The notes below the pieces were generated by a model. It was given only the letters and a program-made list of their open reading frames with translations. It was not told the DNA's origin and made no database searches. From Psychromonas sp. 14N.309.X.WAT.B.A12 (lineage in GTDB: Bacteria; Pseudomonadota; Gammaproteobacteria; Enterobacterales; Psychromonadaceae): 64,000 bases of DNA. Numbering within the stretch: the first letter of the stretch is position 1; each line of letters starts with the position of its first letter. The position numbers and the translations under genes are program-made. The stretch covers positions 39,454 to 103,453 of the forward strand of contig NZ_JAPNXS010000013.1 of NCBI RefSeq assembly GCF_030397575.1, given 5' to 3'. Positions 9,388 through 18,640 of this stretch are shown here, piece after piece.

Positions 9388-10830
9388 TTAAAAATAAACA
9401 GCATTAAACCAAAGGTGCGCAAAGATACTCGCTACATAACCTAGTGCAATTACCGGTGCCCATTTTAAATGCACACCAAAGGTATAAATCCCTCGCGCTT
9501 GTCCCATTAGCGCAACACCCGCGGCACTACCAATAGATAACATGCTCCCACCGACACCTGCCGTTAAGGTAACTAGTAACCATTGTCCCTGGCTCATCAC
9601 AGGTTCCATACTTAATACTGCGAACATCACCGGAATGTTATCTACTATCGCAGATAAAACCCCTACAGTGATATTAGCATAAGTTGCATCCCAATTACTG
9701 TACATGGCTTCAGAGATCATGCCTAGATAACCAATAAACCCTAAACCACCAACACATAACACAACACCATAAAAGAATAATAAAGTATCCCATTCTGCTC
9801 TTGCTACTTTGTTGAAGATATCAAAAGGAGCACCATCACCTAGACCACGTAGGCGTTCATGCTCTTTTTTATCAACCGTATGAGCCATTGCATATTGGTA
9901 ATGGTGCTTTTGTGTTTTGCGCAGAAAGAAAGCAAAGAATTGTAAAATACCTAAGCCTGTCATCATGCCTAATACGGGTGGCATACCTAAGAATGAATGC
10001 CCCGCCACAGCAAAGAAGATAGTTAATAAAAACAGTCCAACGATACGTTTAGCACCACGCTTCATGATCACAACTTCACCATCACCTTTAGCTTGGTCTT
10101 TAGAAATAAAGAAACTCATGATGATAGCAGGCACTAGGTAGTTAACCGCAGAAGGGATAAATAACGCAAAGAAGGTAGTGAACTCAACCATGCCTTTTTG
10201 CCAAACCATCAGAGTGGTAATATCGCCAAATGGGCTAAACGCGCCACCAGCATTAGCAGCTACAACTATGTTGATACATGCGATGGAGATGAATTTTTTA
10301 TTGTTGCCACCAACTTTCATGACAATCGCACACATTAACAGTGCTGTTGTTAAGTTATCGGCAATGGGAGAGATAAAGAATGCTAACACACCGGTTAACC
10401 AGAAAATCAAACGCAGTGTAAAGCCTTTATTCACCATCCAAGCGCGCAATGCATCAAACAATTGACGCTCTTCCATGGCGTTAATGTAAGTCATTGCGAC
10501 TAAAAGGAAGAAGAACAGCTCTGCATATTCTAATAGGTTATGACGAAAAGCGGCTTCCGCATCATGACTCATACCATGTTGAGAATAATAAAAGCCAATC
10601 ATGCCCCAAATAATACCTGCCGCTACCAACACAGGCTTTGATTTACGAAGATGTATTACATCCTCCAACATCACTAAACAGTAGGCAATAGCAAAAAACA
10701 AAATTGCAGCATAACCAATGCCATGTGAGGTTAAATCAATAGTTTCTCCGGTACTAGCCATCAAGCTAGAAGAGAAGAACACGGTAAAAAATGTCAATAT
10801 GACACCGAGTCGCGAGGGCAGCTTTAACAT
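9388..10830 (-). CDS. nhaD: NhaD-type Na+/H+ antiporter
   Basis: A 480-residue inner-membrane protein of the ion transporter/NhaD family with about a dozen membrane segments. It contains FWLTGVLAFFISPIADNLTT and SAIVDNIPVMFAVLSMEP, typical of NhaD repeats. NhaD exports Na+ (or Li+) in exchange for H+ and supports growth at high salt and alkaline pH, fitting a marine host. The frame is open to 10902, but the ATG at 10828-10830 is preferred because AAGGA precedes it at the right spacing and the protein then begins with a signal-like segment (MLKLPSRLGVILTFFTVFF). The gene is monocistronic with its own terminator. Confidence 0.92.
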   Translation of the reverse strand: MLKLPSRLGVILTFFTVFFSSSLMASTGETIDLTSHGIGYAAILFFAIAYCLVMLEDVIHLRKSKPVLVAAGIIWGMIGFYYSQHGMSHDAEAAFRHNLLEYAELFFFLLVAMTYINAMEERQLFDALRAWMVNKGFTLRLIFWLTGVLAFFISPIADNLTTALLMCAIVMKVGGNNKKFISIACINIVVAANAGGAFSPFGDITTLMVWQKGMVEFTTFFALFIPSAVNYLVPAIIMSFFISKDQAKGDGEVVIMKRGAKRIVGLFLLTIFFAVAGHSFLGMPPVLGMMTGLGILQFFAFFLRKTQKHHYQYAMAHTVDKKEHERLRGLGDGAPFDIFNKVARAEWDTLLFFYGVVLCVGGLGFIGYLGMISEAMYSNWDATYANITVGVLSAIVDNIPVMFAVLSMEPVMSQGQWLLVTLTAGVGGSMLSIGSAAGVALMGQARGIYTFGVHLKWAPVIALGYVASIFAHLWFNAVYF

Positions 10831-11103
10831 TACGTTTTCCTTAAAGTAAATAAATTGAAGCATTAAATTTCGCCAGATTCTAGCATATGCAGGAACGTGC
10901 AATGTACGTTAACAAAGTGCTAAATATGAAAACTTTGAAGCCGAATGCAATAAAACTTAAAAGATCCAAAAATAATAAATTTAATCAAAGAGATAAGGCT
11001 TATTATTTCAAATTTCTGAGCAATAATTTAAGCAAGTACTGAAGATACTAGCCCTTAACAAACGAAGAAAAGATAGTGTAGATCAATAAACTCGTGGTTA
11101 ATG

Positions 11104-11760
11104 TCATAAAATATGATTAATAGCCGTGCATTGCGATAATTGATTTTGTTGTGGCACAACACGTAAGATCGATACGCTTAATTTATCAATTTTTAAGGTT
11201 AACGCATGGTCTAAAGGTATTTTTAAGAAGTGACTAAGAATAGAACGAATAACACCAGCATGGGTTATCAATATAATATTCTGAGTTTGTTTCGCTGTAG
11301 ATAGGGATTCATTCAGTTGATGCCAAGCGGTCACCACACGTTGATCAAACTGCCTTGCACTTTCTCCCTTAAAAAATTGATAATCGAGCAGATCAGCACT
11401 CCAATCATCGATGGCTTGTTTTCCAATAGATTGCCATGTTTTACCTTCCCAATCCCCAAAGTTAATCTCTTGAAAAGCAGTATTCGTTTTTAAGGAAGGA
11501 GAAACTGGTTGAACAGCTTGTTGTAACCCCTTCGCTAATTTTAAACAACGAGTTAAAGGGCTACTGATAATTTGCATATGCTCGCTTGCAGGACATCTAG
11601 CTTGAACGTAATTTGTTAAAGATTGGAGGTCTTGAGCATAGCTTTCTGTCAACTCACAATCTAACTGCCCGTAACAAATATCAGAGTCTAAATTCACAGC
11701 GCCATGACGCACTAAGTAAATGTTATGCGCAATGGGAAAATGCTTGTTAGAGTCTGACAT
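11104..11760 (-). CDS. cobC: Histidine phosphatase, probable alpha-ribazole-5'-phosphate phosphatase CobC
   Basis: A 218-residue histidine-phosphatase-family protein with the catalytic RHG motif at residues 18-20 (IYLVRHGAVN), a second catalytic His in ITHAGVIRS, and the conserved INFGDWEGKTW. Position decides the role: it follows cobS by 13 bp in the order cobT-cobS-cobC, where the family member removes phosphate from alpha-ribazole phosphate or adenosylcobalamin phosphate in the nucleotide-loop pathway. The superfamily includes phosphoglycerate-mutase-like enzymes, so the exact substrate rests on context. Confidence 0.88.
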   Translation of the reverse strand: MSDSNKHFPIAHNIYLVRHGAVNLDSDICYGQLDCELTESYAQDLQSLTNYVQARCPASEHMQIISSPLTRCLKLAKGLQQAVQPVSPSLKTNTAFQEINFGDWEGKTWQSIGKQAIDDWSADLLDYQFFKGESARQFDQRVVTAWHQLNESLSTAKQTQNIILITHAGVIRSILSHFLKIPLDHALTLKIDKLSVSILRVVPQQNQLSQCTAINHIL

Positions 11761-11773
11761 ATATCACCAATAC

Positions 11774-12577
11774 TTAACTTAAGACTGCAATACAAGCGAG
11801 CAAAATTAATAGTTCATTCAATTGCTGTAACAAACCTAAACAATCTCCGGTGTAACCATCAATGCTGTTATTAAAATAACGCTGCCAAAAAAAGGTATTG
11901 GCAATTAACAATGATAAAACAAGCACAGCAGCAGTGATTGGGAGTAATAACAACACTAATAAACTTAAAGCTATTGCGTTAAAAAAGTAGTGTCGAGGTA
12001 AAGATTGTGACGATTGTATGGATTTACTACTTTGCTCCTGTCTCGCATATTGGCTGTATTGCATTAATAGCAAGGTACTCGCCCGGCTTAAAACAGATGC
12101 AACAATAAGGGTAATAAATAAAGTGCAACTACCTATTTCCGCTAACTGTGTAAAAGAGAATAACTTTAATGCGATTAGCATGATTAAAGCGATCACACCG
12201 TAAGCACCAATTTGACTATCCTTCATAATCGCTAGGCGTTGCTCTTTATGATAACCACCACCAAAGCCATCGACGCTGTCGGCTAAGCCATCTTCATGTA
12301 AAGCACCAGTAAATAGCAAGCCAGCCATTAACATCAGCAATACACTGATACTTTCATTAAAAAACAAGTTAGCAAACACATAAACTAAAATGCACACAAG
12401 TGCATATAACAAACCAACAAAAGGAAAGTAAATATTACCAAGATGGAAAGGGTAAGCTTTAAAGTCCGTTGATGCAGGAACAGGTACACGCGAGAAAAAG
12501 GACAATGCATAACAGCATAACGTCCATTGTTTGATGATTAGCTGCCGCATTTTATATTTAAGCCTTATTTCTCGCAT
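11774..12577 (-). CDS. cobS: Adenosylcobinamide-GDP ribazoletransferase (cobalamin synthase) CobS
   Basis: A 267-residue membrane protein. The family signature LSFFSRVPVP lies near the N-terminus, and GALHEDGLADSVDGFGGG with KDSQIGAYGV carries the conserved acidic residues. CobS joins adenosylcobinamide-GDP and alpha-ribazole (phosphate) in the inner membrane, the last assembly step of cobalamin. Start: the ATG at 12577 is used, but a second ATG nine codons on (MRQLIIKQW) is equally compatible. It sits 17 bp after cobT. Confidence 0.93.
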   Translation of the reverse strand: MREIRLKYKMRQLIIKQWTLCCYALSFFSRVPVPASTDFKAYPFHLGNIYFPFVGLLYALVCILVYVFANLFFNESISVLLMLMAGLLFTGALHEDGLADSVDGFGGGYHKEQRLAIMKDSQIGAYGVIALIMLIALKLFSFTQLAEIGSCTLFITLIVASVLSRASTLLLMQYSQYARQEQSSKSIQSSQSLPRHYFFNAIALSLLVLLLLPITAAVLVLSLLIANTFFWQRYFNNSIDGYTGDCLGLLQQLNELLILLACIAVLS

Positions 12578-12594
12578 TGAATTTAGATGGATAC

Positions 12595-13650
12595 TTACTG
12601 GCTACTATCGGAAACACCGGCATCATTAAAAGAAGCCATCTCATTTAAAAAGGTTAACCCTGACACTAACAATGGATACGCAACGGCTACGCCAGAGCCT
12701 TCACCCAGACGCATTCCTAAATTTAATAATGGTGTTGCTTGCATATTATTTAATAGCAACTGATGTGCTTGTTCATCAGATTGATGGCAGAACTGTGTAT
12801 ATTGTAAAAAGTTATCATTGATCTCGCTGGCGACTAATGCCGCGCTTGAAGCGATAAACCCATCTACCAATACTAACATTGATAATTCAGCAGCTTTTAA
12901 CATCGCGCCGACCATCATGGCGATTTCTAATCCGCCCACCTTTTGTAACACCGTCATTGCATCCGCATCATGTAATTGATGCTTTTGTATTGCTTGGTCA
13001 ATAACCCGCGCTTTTAATAATACAGTTTGGTCAGTAATACCTGTTCCTTTACCTGCACATTGTTGACCCGATAAAGATAATAGCGCCGACATAATGGCAG
13101 CAGCAGAAGTGGTATTAGCAATGCCCATTTCACCAAATCCAATCACATTACAGCCTGCTTTATGCTGTTGTAAAACGACTTCTGCACCTTGTGCAATTGC
13201 AGCTTCACATTGTTGTTCTGTCATGGCTGCACTCTGTGCAAAGTTTTGTGTGCCTAAGGCAATAGGCTGATTAATAAAGTTCTCGGCTTGAAGATGGTCG
13301 AAGTTAGCCTTTACACCGGCATTAACTATCTTTAAATCAATATTATGCTGTTTAGAAAAGCAGTTAATGGCAGCGCCGCCATTCAAAAAGTTTAATACCA
13401 TCTGCTCTGTGACAACTTGTGGGAATAAACTCACGCCCTCTTCCGCAACACCGTGATCCGCGGCAAAAATCACCACACTTGGATGATTAAAAACAGGCGT
13501 TAATGTTTGTTGTAATAAACCCACTTTAAACGCCACAGACTCCAATAAGCCTAAACTACCTTGCGGTTTAGTTTTAAGGTCGATTTTTTCTTGTAAAGCA
13601 TCAACAAACTCTGAAGTAACTTTATCTAGCGGGGCAACAATATTAAACAC
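12595..13650 (-). CDS. cobT: Nicotinate-nucleotide--dimethylbenzimidazole phosphoribosyltransferase CobT
   Basis: A 351-residue CobT protein with LKTKPQGSLGLLE near residue 25, VIFAADHGVAEEGVSLFP, GFGEMGIANTTSAAA and the C-terminal LGMRLGEGSGVAVA, which contains the catalytic Glu. It activates dimethylbenzimidazole by phosphoribosyl transfer from nicotinate mononucleotide, giving alpha-ribazole phosphate. It heads the cobT-cobS-cobC operon. cobU, which usually accompanies these genes, is not in the window, and the 211 bp upstream show no B12 box of a cobalamin riboswitch. The operon may serve cobinamide salvage, but that needs the rest of the genome. Confidence 0.95.
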   Translation of the reverse strand: MFNIVAPLDKVTSEFVDALQEKIDLKTKPQGSLGLLESVAFKVGLLQQTLTPVFNHPSVVIFAADHGVAEEGVSLFPQVVTEQMVLNFLNGGAAINCFSKQHNIDLKIVNAGVKANFDHLQAENFINQPIALGTQNFAQSAAMTEQQCEAAIAQGAEVVLQQHKAGCNVIGFGEMGIANTTSAAAIMSALLSLSGQQCAGKGTGITDQTVLLKARVIDQAIQKHQLHDADAMTVLQKVGGLEIAMMVGAMLKAAELSMLVLVDGFIASSAALVASEINDNFLQYTQFCHQSDEQAHQLLLNNMQATPLLNLGMRLGEGSGVAVAYPLLVSGLTFLNEMASFNDAGVSDSSQ

Positions 13651-13861
13651 ACAACTTCCTTACACTTAAATCAATGAACTGACAGAATACACGTTTATTG
13701 TATTATATGAGGTAAATACAAGATTTTATCTTATGGTAAATCAATTTTATCGCAATCCAAGCATTTCCTAAGAATAAATGCGTTAATTAATAGACAATTC
13801 CCCCCTAAACACAATCTTTGCTTTATAATGTGCTTTTTGTTTTATTGTATTGGAAAATCTC

Positions 13862-15223
13862 ATGTCATTTGCATCGCTTGATCTTGATCAGCATTTATTA
13901 AACGCCGTTGCTAAAATGGGCCACACACGCCCTACAAGTATTCAAAACCTAGTGATCCCACCCGCAATGGATGAACGAGATATCATGGCCAGCGCGCCAA
14001 CAGGTACAGGTAAAACCTTGGCTTTCTTGTTACCTGCGGTACAACGCTTAATTGATTATCCTCGTCGTAAAGGTGGCTCTGCACGTATTTTAGTATTAAC
14101 CCCAACACGAGAGCTTGCTGTACAAATCAGTGAAGTCGCTGAACAGCTAGTAGAAGGTACTAAACTGGTTGTTGGTAATATTATTGGTGGAATCTCTTAT
14201 CAAGAACAAGAAGATACCATTATGGGCACTGTTGATATTGTGATCGCAACCCCAGGCCGTTTAATGGAATACATTGATGCTGAAGCCTTTGACTGTCGCG
14301 AAGTAGAATGCCTAGTATTAGATGAAGCAGACCGTATGTTAGACATGGGATTCATCGCAGAGATGGATCGCATTGCAGGTGAAGCTCGCTGGCGTAAAAT
14401 GACTGCCCTTTTCTCAGCGACTTTAGAAGGCAAAGGGTTACGCGAATTTGCACGTGACGTATTAAAAAATCCAGTTAAATTAGATGCAGAAGTAACACGT
14501 AGAGAAAGCGGTAAAATTTTACAATATGTACATTTAGCTGATAACCCAGAGCATAAATTAAAATTATTAGCTGCAATCCTGGAGCAAGAACCTGAGCATG
14601 AACAAGTTCATAAGATGATTGTGTTTGTAAAAACACGTGATCGTCTTGCTCAGTTAGTAGCGCAACTTGCTGAACTGAATATCCGTTGTAACTACCTACG
14701 TGGTGAAATGGATCAAGAAAAACGTAACTTATCATTACGTCAGTTCAAAGAAGGCACAACCAACATATTAATTGCTACCGACGTTGCTGCTCGCGGTATT
14801 GATGTACCAGACATTACCCATGTTATTAACTATGATATGCCGCGTAGTGCTGATGTTTATGTACACCGCATTGGCCGTACAGCTCGAGGTGGTAAAAAAG
14901 GTACAGCGATTTCAATTATAGAAGCGCATGATATTGATATCTTAGCTAAAGTGGAACGTTATACCGATCAAATCTTAAAACGCCGTGTGATTAAAGGTTT
15001 ACGTCCTGCGCACAAAGAAGCTAAAACAAGTTTACGTAAAACTAAAAAACCTTTAACTAAAAAAGGCAAAGCACGCGAAGAAGAAGTAAAACGCCTACAA
15101 AAAGAGAAGCGTCAAAAGAAAAAACAAGATATGGGTAAACAGCGCCACCGTGCAATTAAAGCCAAAGGTAAACCAAACTGGGCAGGTAAAAACAAAAAGC
15201 AAGAGGAAAATGTTGATAAATAA
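13862..15223 (+). CDS. srmB: DEAD-box ATP-dependent RNA helicase SrmB
   Basis: A 453-residue DEAD-box helicase with the motifs in order: Q motif (TRPTSIQ), APTGTGKT, PTRELA, TPGR, DEAD (VLDEADRMLDMGF), SAT, ARGID and HRIGRTAR. A highly basic Lys/Arg-rich tail covers roughly the last 80 residues. Sequence through the core, including GEARWRKMTALFSATLEG, matches the SrmB subfamily, which acts early in 50S ribosome assembly. SrmB function is most important in the cold. The ATG at 13862 aligns with the family N-terminus. An upstream TTG at 13850 in the same frame is rejected. It is divergent from cobT. Confidence 0.94.
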   Translation: MSFASLDLDQHLLNAVAKMGHTRPTSIQNLVIPPAMDERDIMASAPTGTGKTLAFLLPAVQRLIDYPRRKGGSARILVLTPTRELAVQISEVAEQLVEGTKLVVGNIIGGISYQEQEDTIMGTVDIVIATPGRLMEYIDAEAFDCREVECLVLDEADRMLDMGFIAEMDRIAGEARWRKMTALFSATLEGKGLREFARDVLKNPVKLDAEVTRRESGKILQYVHLADNPEHKLKLLAAILEQEPEHEQVHKMIVFVKTRDRLAQLVAQLAELNIRCNYLRGEMDQEKRNLSLRQFKEGTTNILIATDVAARGIDVPDITHVINYDMPRSADVYVHRIGRTARGGKKGTAISIIEAHDIDILAKVERYTDQILKRRVIKGLRPAHKEAKTSLRKTKKPLTKKGKAREEEVKRLQKEKRQKKKQDMGKQRHRAIKAKGKPNWAGKNKKQEENVDK

Positions 15224-15253
15224 TTAACTTTATTAAGCAATGTTTGTCAAAAC

Positions 15254-15285
15254 AGTTAACTTCTCTTAGAATTGAGAAGTTAACT
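15254..15285 (+). other. Perfect 12-bp hairpin downstream of srmB
   Basis: AGTTAACTTCTC (15254-15265) pairs exactly with GAGAAGTTAACT (15274-15285). No T-run follows, so it is a weak intrinsic terminator candidate. It may instead protect the srmB mRNA 3' end. Confidence 0.5.
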
Positions 15286-15375
15286 ATCTGAGCTTACAGA
15301 CAATTATTTTCAGACTGTTATAGTAATTATAATAAAGGTTTTTATTTTTCAGCTGAAACTGTCTAAAGGTCAATT

Positions 15376-16911
15376 ATGCGTCTATCTTATCCACTGTTAA
15401 TTTCAACGTCATTAATCACCCTATTATCAGCCTGTGCTTCCACTCCCCCCGAAATCAATACAGAAACAGCAAGTGTGTTTTCAACACTTCCTCAAGCAAC
15501 ACCCTTTTCTCATATATTAGGTACTAGCTTCAGGGGGCAACTCAGCTATAAAAATAACCAAGCTTATTTCACACCTTGTGACGATCCAGAGCAGTATCCG
15601 ATACAAACAGAAGAGCCTTTAGCTGAAATCTATCAGCAGATAGGTAACAGTCAATCAGAACCGGTTTATATAGAGTTCGCTGGTGAAATTAGCTTCACGG
15701 ATAAAAAATCAAGTTCATCAGTTGTTACACGTATCGATAAAGTGCATCACATGGCATTAGCTAAATCCTCACTTCAATGTGCTAAAGCCGTTGATAGTTT
15801 TAGTTTTAAAGCGACTGGTGACATGCCCTATTGGCGTATTAACATCCATGAAAACCAGCTCTACTTTGCAGCTAAAACCAGTAACCAATCTTATACTATT
15901 ACTAACTCACAAATAGAGACTGATAGACAACATGTTCTGCATGCCACCGATGACAATGATCAGCGACTCACCCTAAAAATTGAACCAGGGCAATGTTACC
16001 TGTCGGACCATAAAGAGTATTGGGGTTACACCACTAAGGTGGAGAGCGTAGATGGTCAATTCTTTGGTTGCGGTGAACTAGGCGAATTAGATAATGACCA
16101 ATCCTACACTGGTGAGTACCTCAGCCAAGCTATACAGCAACAAGAGATTAACCTATCGTTAAATGACAATCATACCGTTGTATTCCAGCAAGGTGAGTTA
16201 TCAGAGCAAAATATTAAAACGGGTTTTTGGAAAAGTAACACCCCTGATTCAGTAGTGGTTATGTTAACTAAAGAAGGCGATAAAAATATTCGTGAAGAGC
16301 TGGTGTTTAAACGTGAAGGGCTCAGTTTAATTTGCACTGAAATCAATAATAATAATGTGTTAACGCCGCTAGAACATCCAATTTCCTTTGACAAAATGAA
16401 TGCAAAACACGGTAATATAGACAGTGAAACCATCCAAGTAACACGTCAACTTTCTCCACAACAACTTGATGCACCAAATCAAATTGATGTAGAAGTACAA
16501 AAAGCAGTACGCCAATACTTCAAAATACACAGAACAGACCCTAAAAACACACGCTTTAACTCAGTCCGATTTGACCTGAATGGCGATGGTAAAGAAGAAG
16601 CTATCGTTCTATTAGACTGGTGCTCAAGTAACGGCTGTGAAATGTTAGTCTTTGAACAAAAAGATAAGGGCTTAGTGTTCTCAAGTCGCGTATCGCGTAT
16701 TCAAGCACCTATTGAAGTAGCACAAACACAGCACTTTTCTTGGCAAGACTTGCTAGTTAAAAAGAATAATCAATGGCTACAGTTAGAATCAGATGGCTTG
16801 AGTTACCCGCTTAAGGTCAGTGATGCAAAAGCTATTGATGCACCATTACAATCAACTGGCGTATTGTTGTTTGCTCAAGGTAGGCCGACCACTTGGTTTT
16901 CTATTAAATAA
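15376..16911 (+). CDS. Outer-membrane-type lipoprotein with COG3650-like and NlpE-like domains
   Basis: A 511-residue lipoprotein. The signal peptide ends in the lipobox LLSAC with Cys20, followed by Ala-Ser, which favours outer-membrane sorting. Two similar segments (about residues 45-140 and 145-240), each with a conserved Cys near its end (TPCDDPEQY; GCGELG), look like COG3650-type domains. Residues about 245-320 (SYTGEYL...) resemble the NlpE N-terminal fold. The C-terminal part has an acidic repeat-like motif (RFDLNGDGKEEAIVLLDWC), possibly a Ca2+-binding loop, with a CSSNGC pair. Function is unknown. NlpE-like proteins report envelope or copper stress, but I do not claim that here. Confidence 0.82.
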   Translation: MRLSYPLLISTSLITLLSACASTPPEINTETASVFSTLPQATPFSHILGTSFRGQLSYKNNQAYFTPCDDPEQYPIQTEEPLAEIYQQIGNSQSEPVYIEFAGEISFTDKKSSSSVVTRIDKVHHMALAKSSLQCAKAVDSFSFKATGDMPYWRINIHENQLYFAAKTSNQSYTITNSQIETDRQHVLHATDDNDQRLTLKIEPGQCYLSDHKEYWGYTTKVESVDGQFFGCGELGELDNDQSYTGEYLSQAIQQQEINLSLNDNHTVVFQQGELSEQNIKTGFWKSNTPDSVVVMLTKEGDKNIREELVFKREGLSLICTEINNNNVLTPLEHPISFDKMNAKHGNIDSETIQVTRQLSPQQLDAPNQIDVEVQKAVRQYFKIHRTDPKNTRFNSVRFDLNGDGKEEAIVLLDWCSSNGCEMLVFEQKDKGLVFSSRVSRIQAPIEVAQTQHFSWQDLLVKKNNQWLQLESDGLSYPLKVSDAKAIDAPLQSTGVLLFAQGRPTTWFSIK

Positions 16912-16946
16912 CGGCCCATTAAGACATAGCAGTAAGTCACAGTAAC

Positions 16947-16982
16947 AAGGGGAATTATCTTATCGGATAGTTCCCCTTTTTA
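16947..16982. terminator. Bidirectional terminator between lipoprotein gene and dacB
   Basis: AAGGGGAA (16947-16954) pairs with TTCCCCTT (16971-16978), with further pairing inside, and is followed by a T-run on the plus strand. The two flanking genes converge here. Confidence 0.8.
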
Positions 16983-16991
16983 ATTGCTTCG

Positions 16992-18470
16992 CTATTTAGG
17001 TGTTGTACCTTCATAAATGTGTTTAAAGAAAGCTTTTTCAAAGAGATAAGCTGACGCTTTTTCAACCCTAGGTATAACCGCTCGAGTAACACTATTTTCT
17101 TGGTTATAACCATTAATCATCAATACAAACAATTTGTCACCAGTTGGGCTTTTTACAATGCCAACTAAGTTCGCGACACCTTTTAATGAGCCTGTTTTAG
17201 CAATGACTTTACCCTTTAAGGCTTTCGCATTAACGCCTTTATGGTACCTTAATGTTCCATCCACTCCTGCAACGGATAAACTATCCAGCAAACCTAATTT
17301 AGCTTCTTGCTGGTACACAAACTTCATTACCGACATAAATAATTCAGCACTCATTAAGTTATGACGAGATAACCCTGAACCATCAGCAATATAAGCGTTT
17401 TCTAAGTCGATTCCCTGCTCTTTTAAGATCGCTTTCATCGCTTTAGTACCATTACGGAAATTACCCGCTTGTTGGAAATAATGTGCGCCAACGGTTTTAA
17501 ATAAACTATCCGCAATCAGATTATCTGAATCTTTCATCATCTGCTTTAATAACGCAGATAAACTCGGAGAAAGATGTGATGCTAAAACAGAAGAGGAAGC
17601 GACAGTCTTTTGATAATCTAATGTCGCTACTTTTACGTCTCCGATCAAATTGATACCAACTTGCTTTATTTCCGCCTCAACTATTTTTTGCGCATAGGTA
17701 TTTGGGTCGTTAACCGCGAAGGCTAATGGGAACGCTCGTTTACGCGGTACCATACAGCCCCATAGATGGTATTTATTATGGCTATCACGAGTTAGTTCTA
17801 AATCACAAAATAGTGTATCACGCTGTTCTTTGGTCACTACATCAACATCTGCGGTGATATCAACAGGCTCATAATCAGGAACAAATAACCTCGCCTTTTC
17901 AGCTTGCTCCGCAGGTACGCTTAAATTTCCTTGCACACAATTACGATTAACGATAATGGCACTTGTTGGAGAGGTATAACATACGCCTAAATCATTCCAA
18001 GCCTGCCCATTACTCCATTGATAACCGTTAAATGCACTATTATCTAATAAAAAATCGCCTTCAATTTTATTCACACCAGCACGCTTTAGCCCCTGCAATA
18101 ATTGCTTAATGTGCTGACGAGTTAACGTCGGGTCACCGCTAAAGTGCAAACTTAAATCACCTTTATAAATGCCAGCTTTTAATGCTTTTTTATCACCTTG
18201 AATAGCGGTTTGGTAACGAAAATCGTCACCTAAATACAATTTAGCCGTGGTCGCCGTTAATAACTTTTGAACACTGGCCGGTGTTTTTAACGTTTCTTCT
18301 TGAAAACTTGCGATCGTTTTCTTGCTATGGGGGTCTAACACCAGATAAGAGACTTGAGTCCCCTTGGGTAAGAGAGATTGTAGTTGCTGCCATTGTTGCG
18401 CTAAAACAGGACTACTTAAAACACTGACACTTAAAATACTACTAATAAAAAACCAACACACTTTTAACAT
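16992..18470 (-). CDS. dacB: D-alanyl-D-alanine carboxypeptidase/endopeptidase, PBP4 family
   Basis: A 492-residue penicillin-binding protein of the peptidase S13 family. A signal peptide (cleavage after VLA near residue 24) precedes the catalytic SxxK (Ser66-Val-Gln-Lys69), the SxN motif in KDSDNLIADS and the KTG motif in IAKTGSLKGVAN. The long insert between SxxK and SxN, typical of PBP4, is present. It acts in the periplasm, trimming and cleaving peptidoglycan crosslinks. The length matches E. coli DacB (477). Monocistronic. Confidence 0.94.
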   Translation of the reverse strand: MLKVCWFFISSILSVSVLSSPVLAQQWQQLQSLLPKGTQVSYLVLDPHSKKTIASFQEETLKTPASVQKLLTATTAKLYLGDDFRYQTAIQGDKKALKAGIYKGDLSLHFSGDPTLTRQHIKQLLQGLKRAGVNKIEGDFLLDNSAFNGYQWSNGQAWNDLGVCYTSPTSAIIVNRNCVQGNLSVPAEQAEKARLFVPDYEPVDITADVDVVTKEQRDTLFCDLELTRDSHNKYHLWGCMVPRKRAFPLAFAVNDPNTYAQKIVEAEIKQVGINLIGDVKVATLDYQKTVASSSVLASHLSPSLSALLKQMMKDSDNLIADSLFKTVGAHYFQQAGNFRNGTKAMKAILKEQGIDLENAYIADGSGLSRHNLMSAELFMSVMKFVYQQEAKLGLLDSLSVAGVDGTLRYHKGVNAKALKGKVIAKTGSLKGVANLVGIVKSPTGDKLFVLMINGYNQENSVTRAVIPRVEKASAYLFEKAFFKHIYEGTTPK

Positions 18471-18640
18471 ATAAAACCACTTAAACGAGAAATCAATTTT
18501 GAGGATAACCTTTATCCCAACACCATGCGATGAAAATTTAAAGGATTAATAACAACAAAAGCAATTGATAGTGATATAATTTTGCGCGTTATCTGCTTCA
18601 CTTATCCCAGAACTTGGCCAGACAATATGAGTGTAAAAAA

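Noticed and set aside
13651..13861. Cobalamin riboswitch upstream of cobT
   Set aside because: No B12 box core was found and the region is only about 200 bp of AT-rich sequence shared with the srmB promoter.
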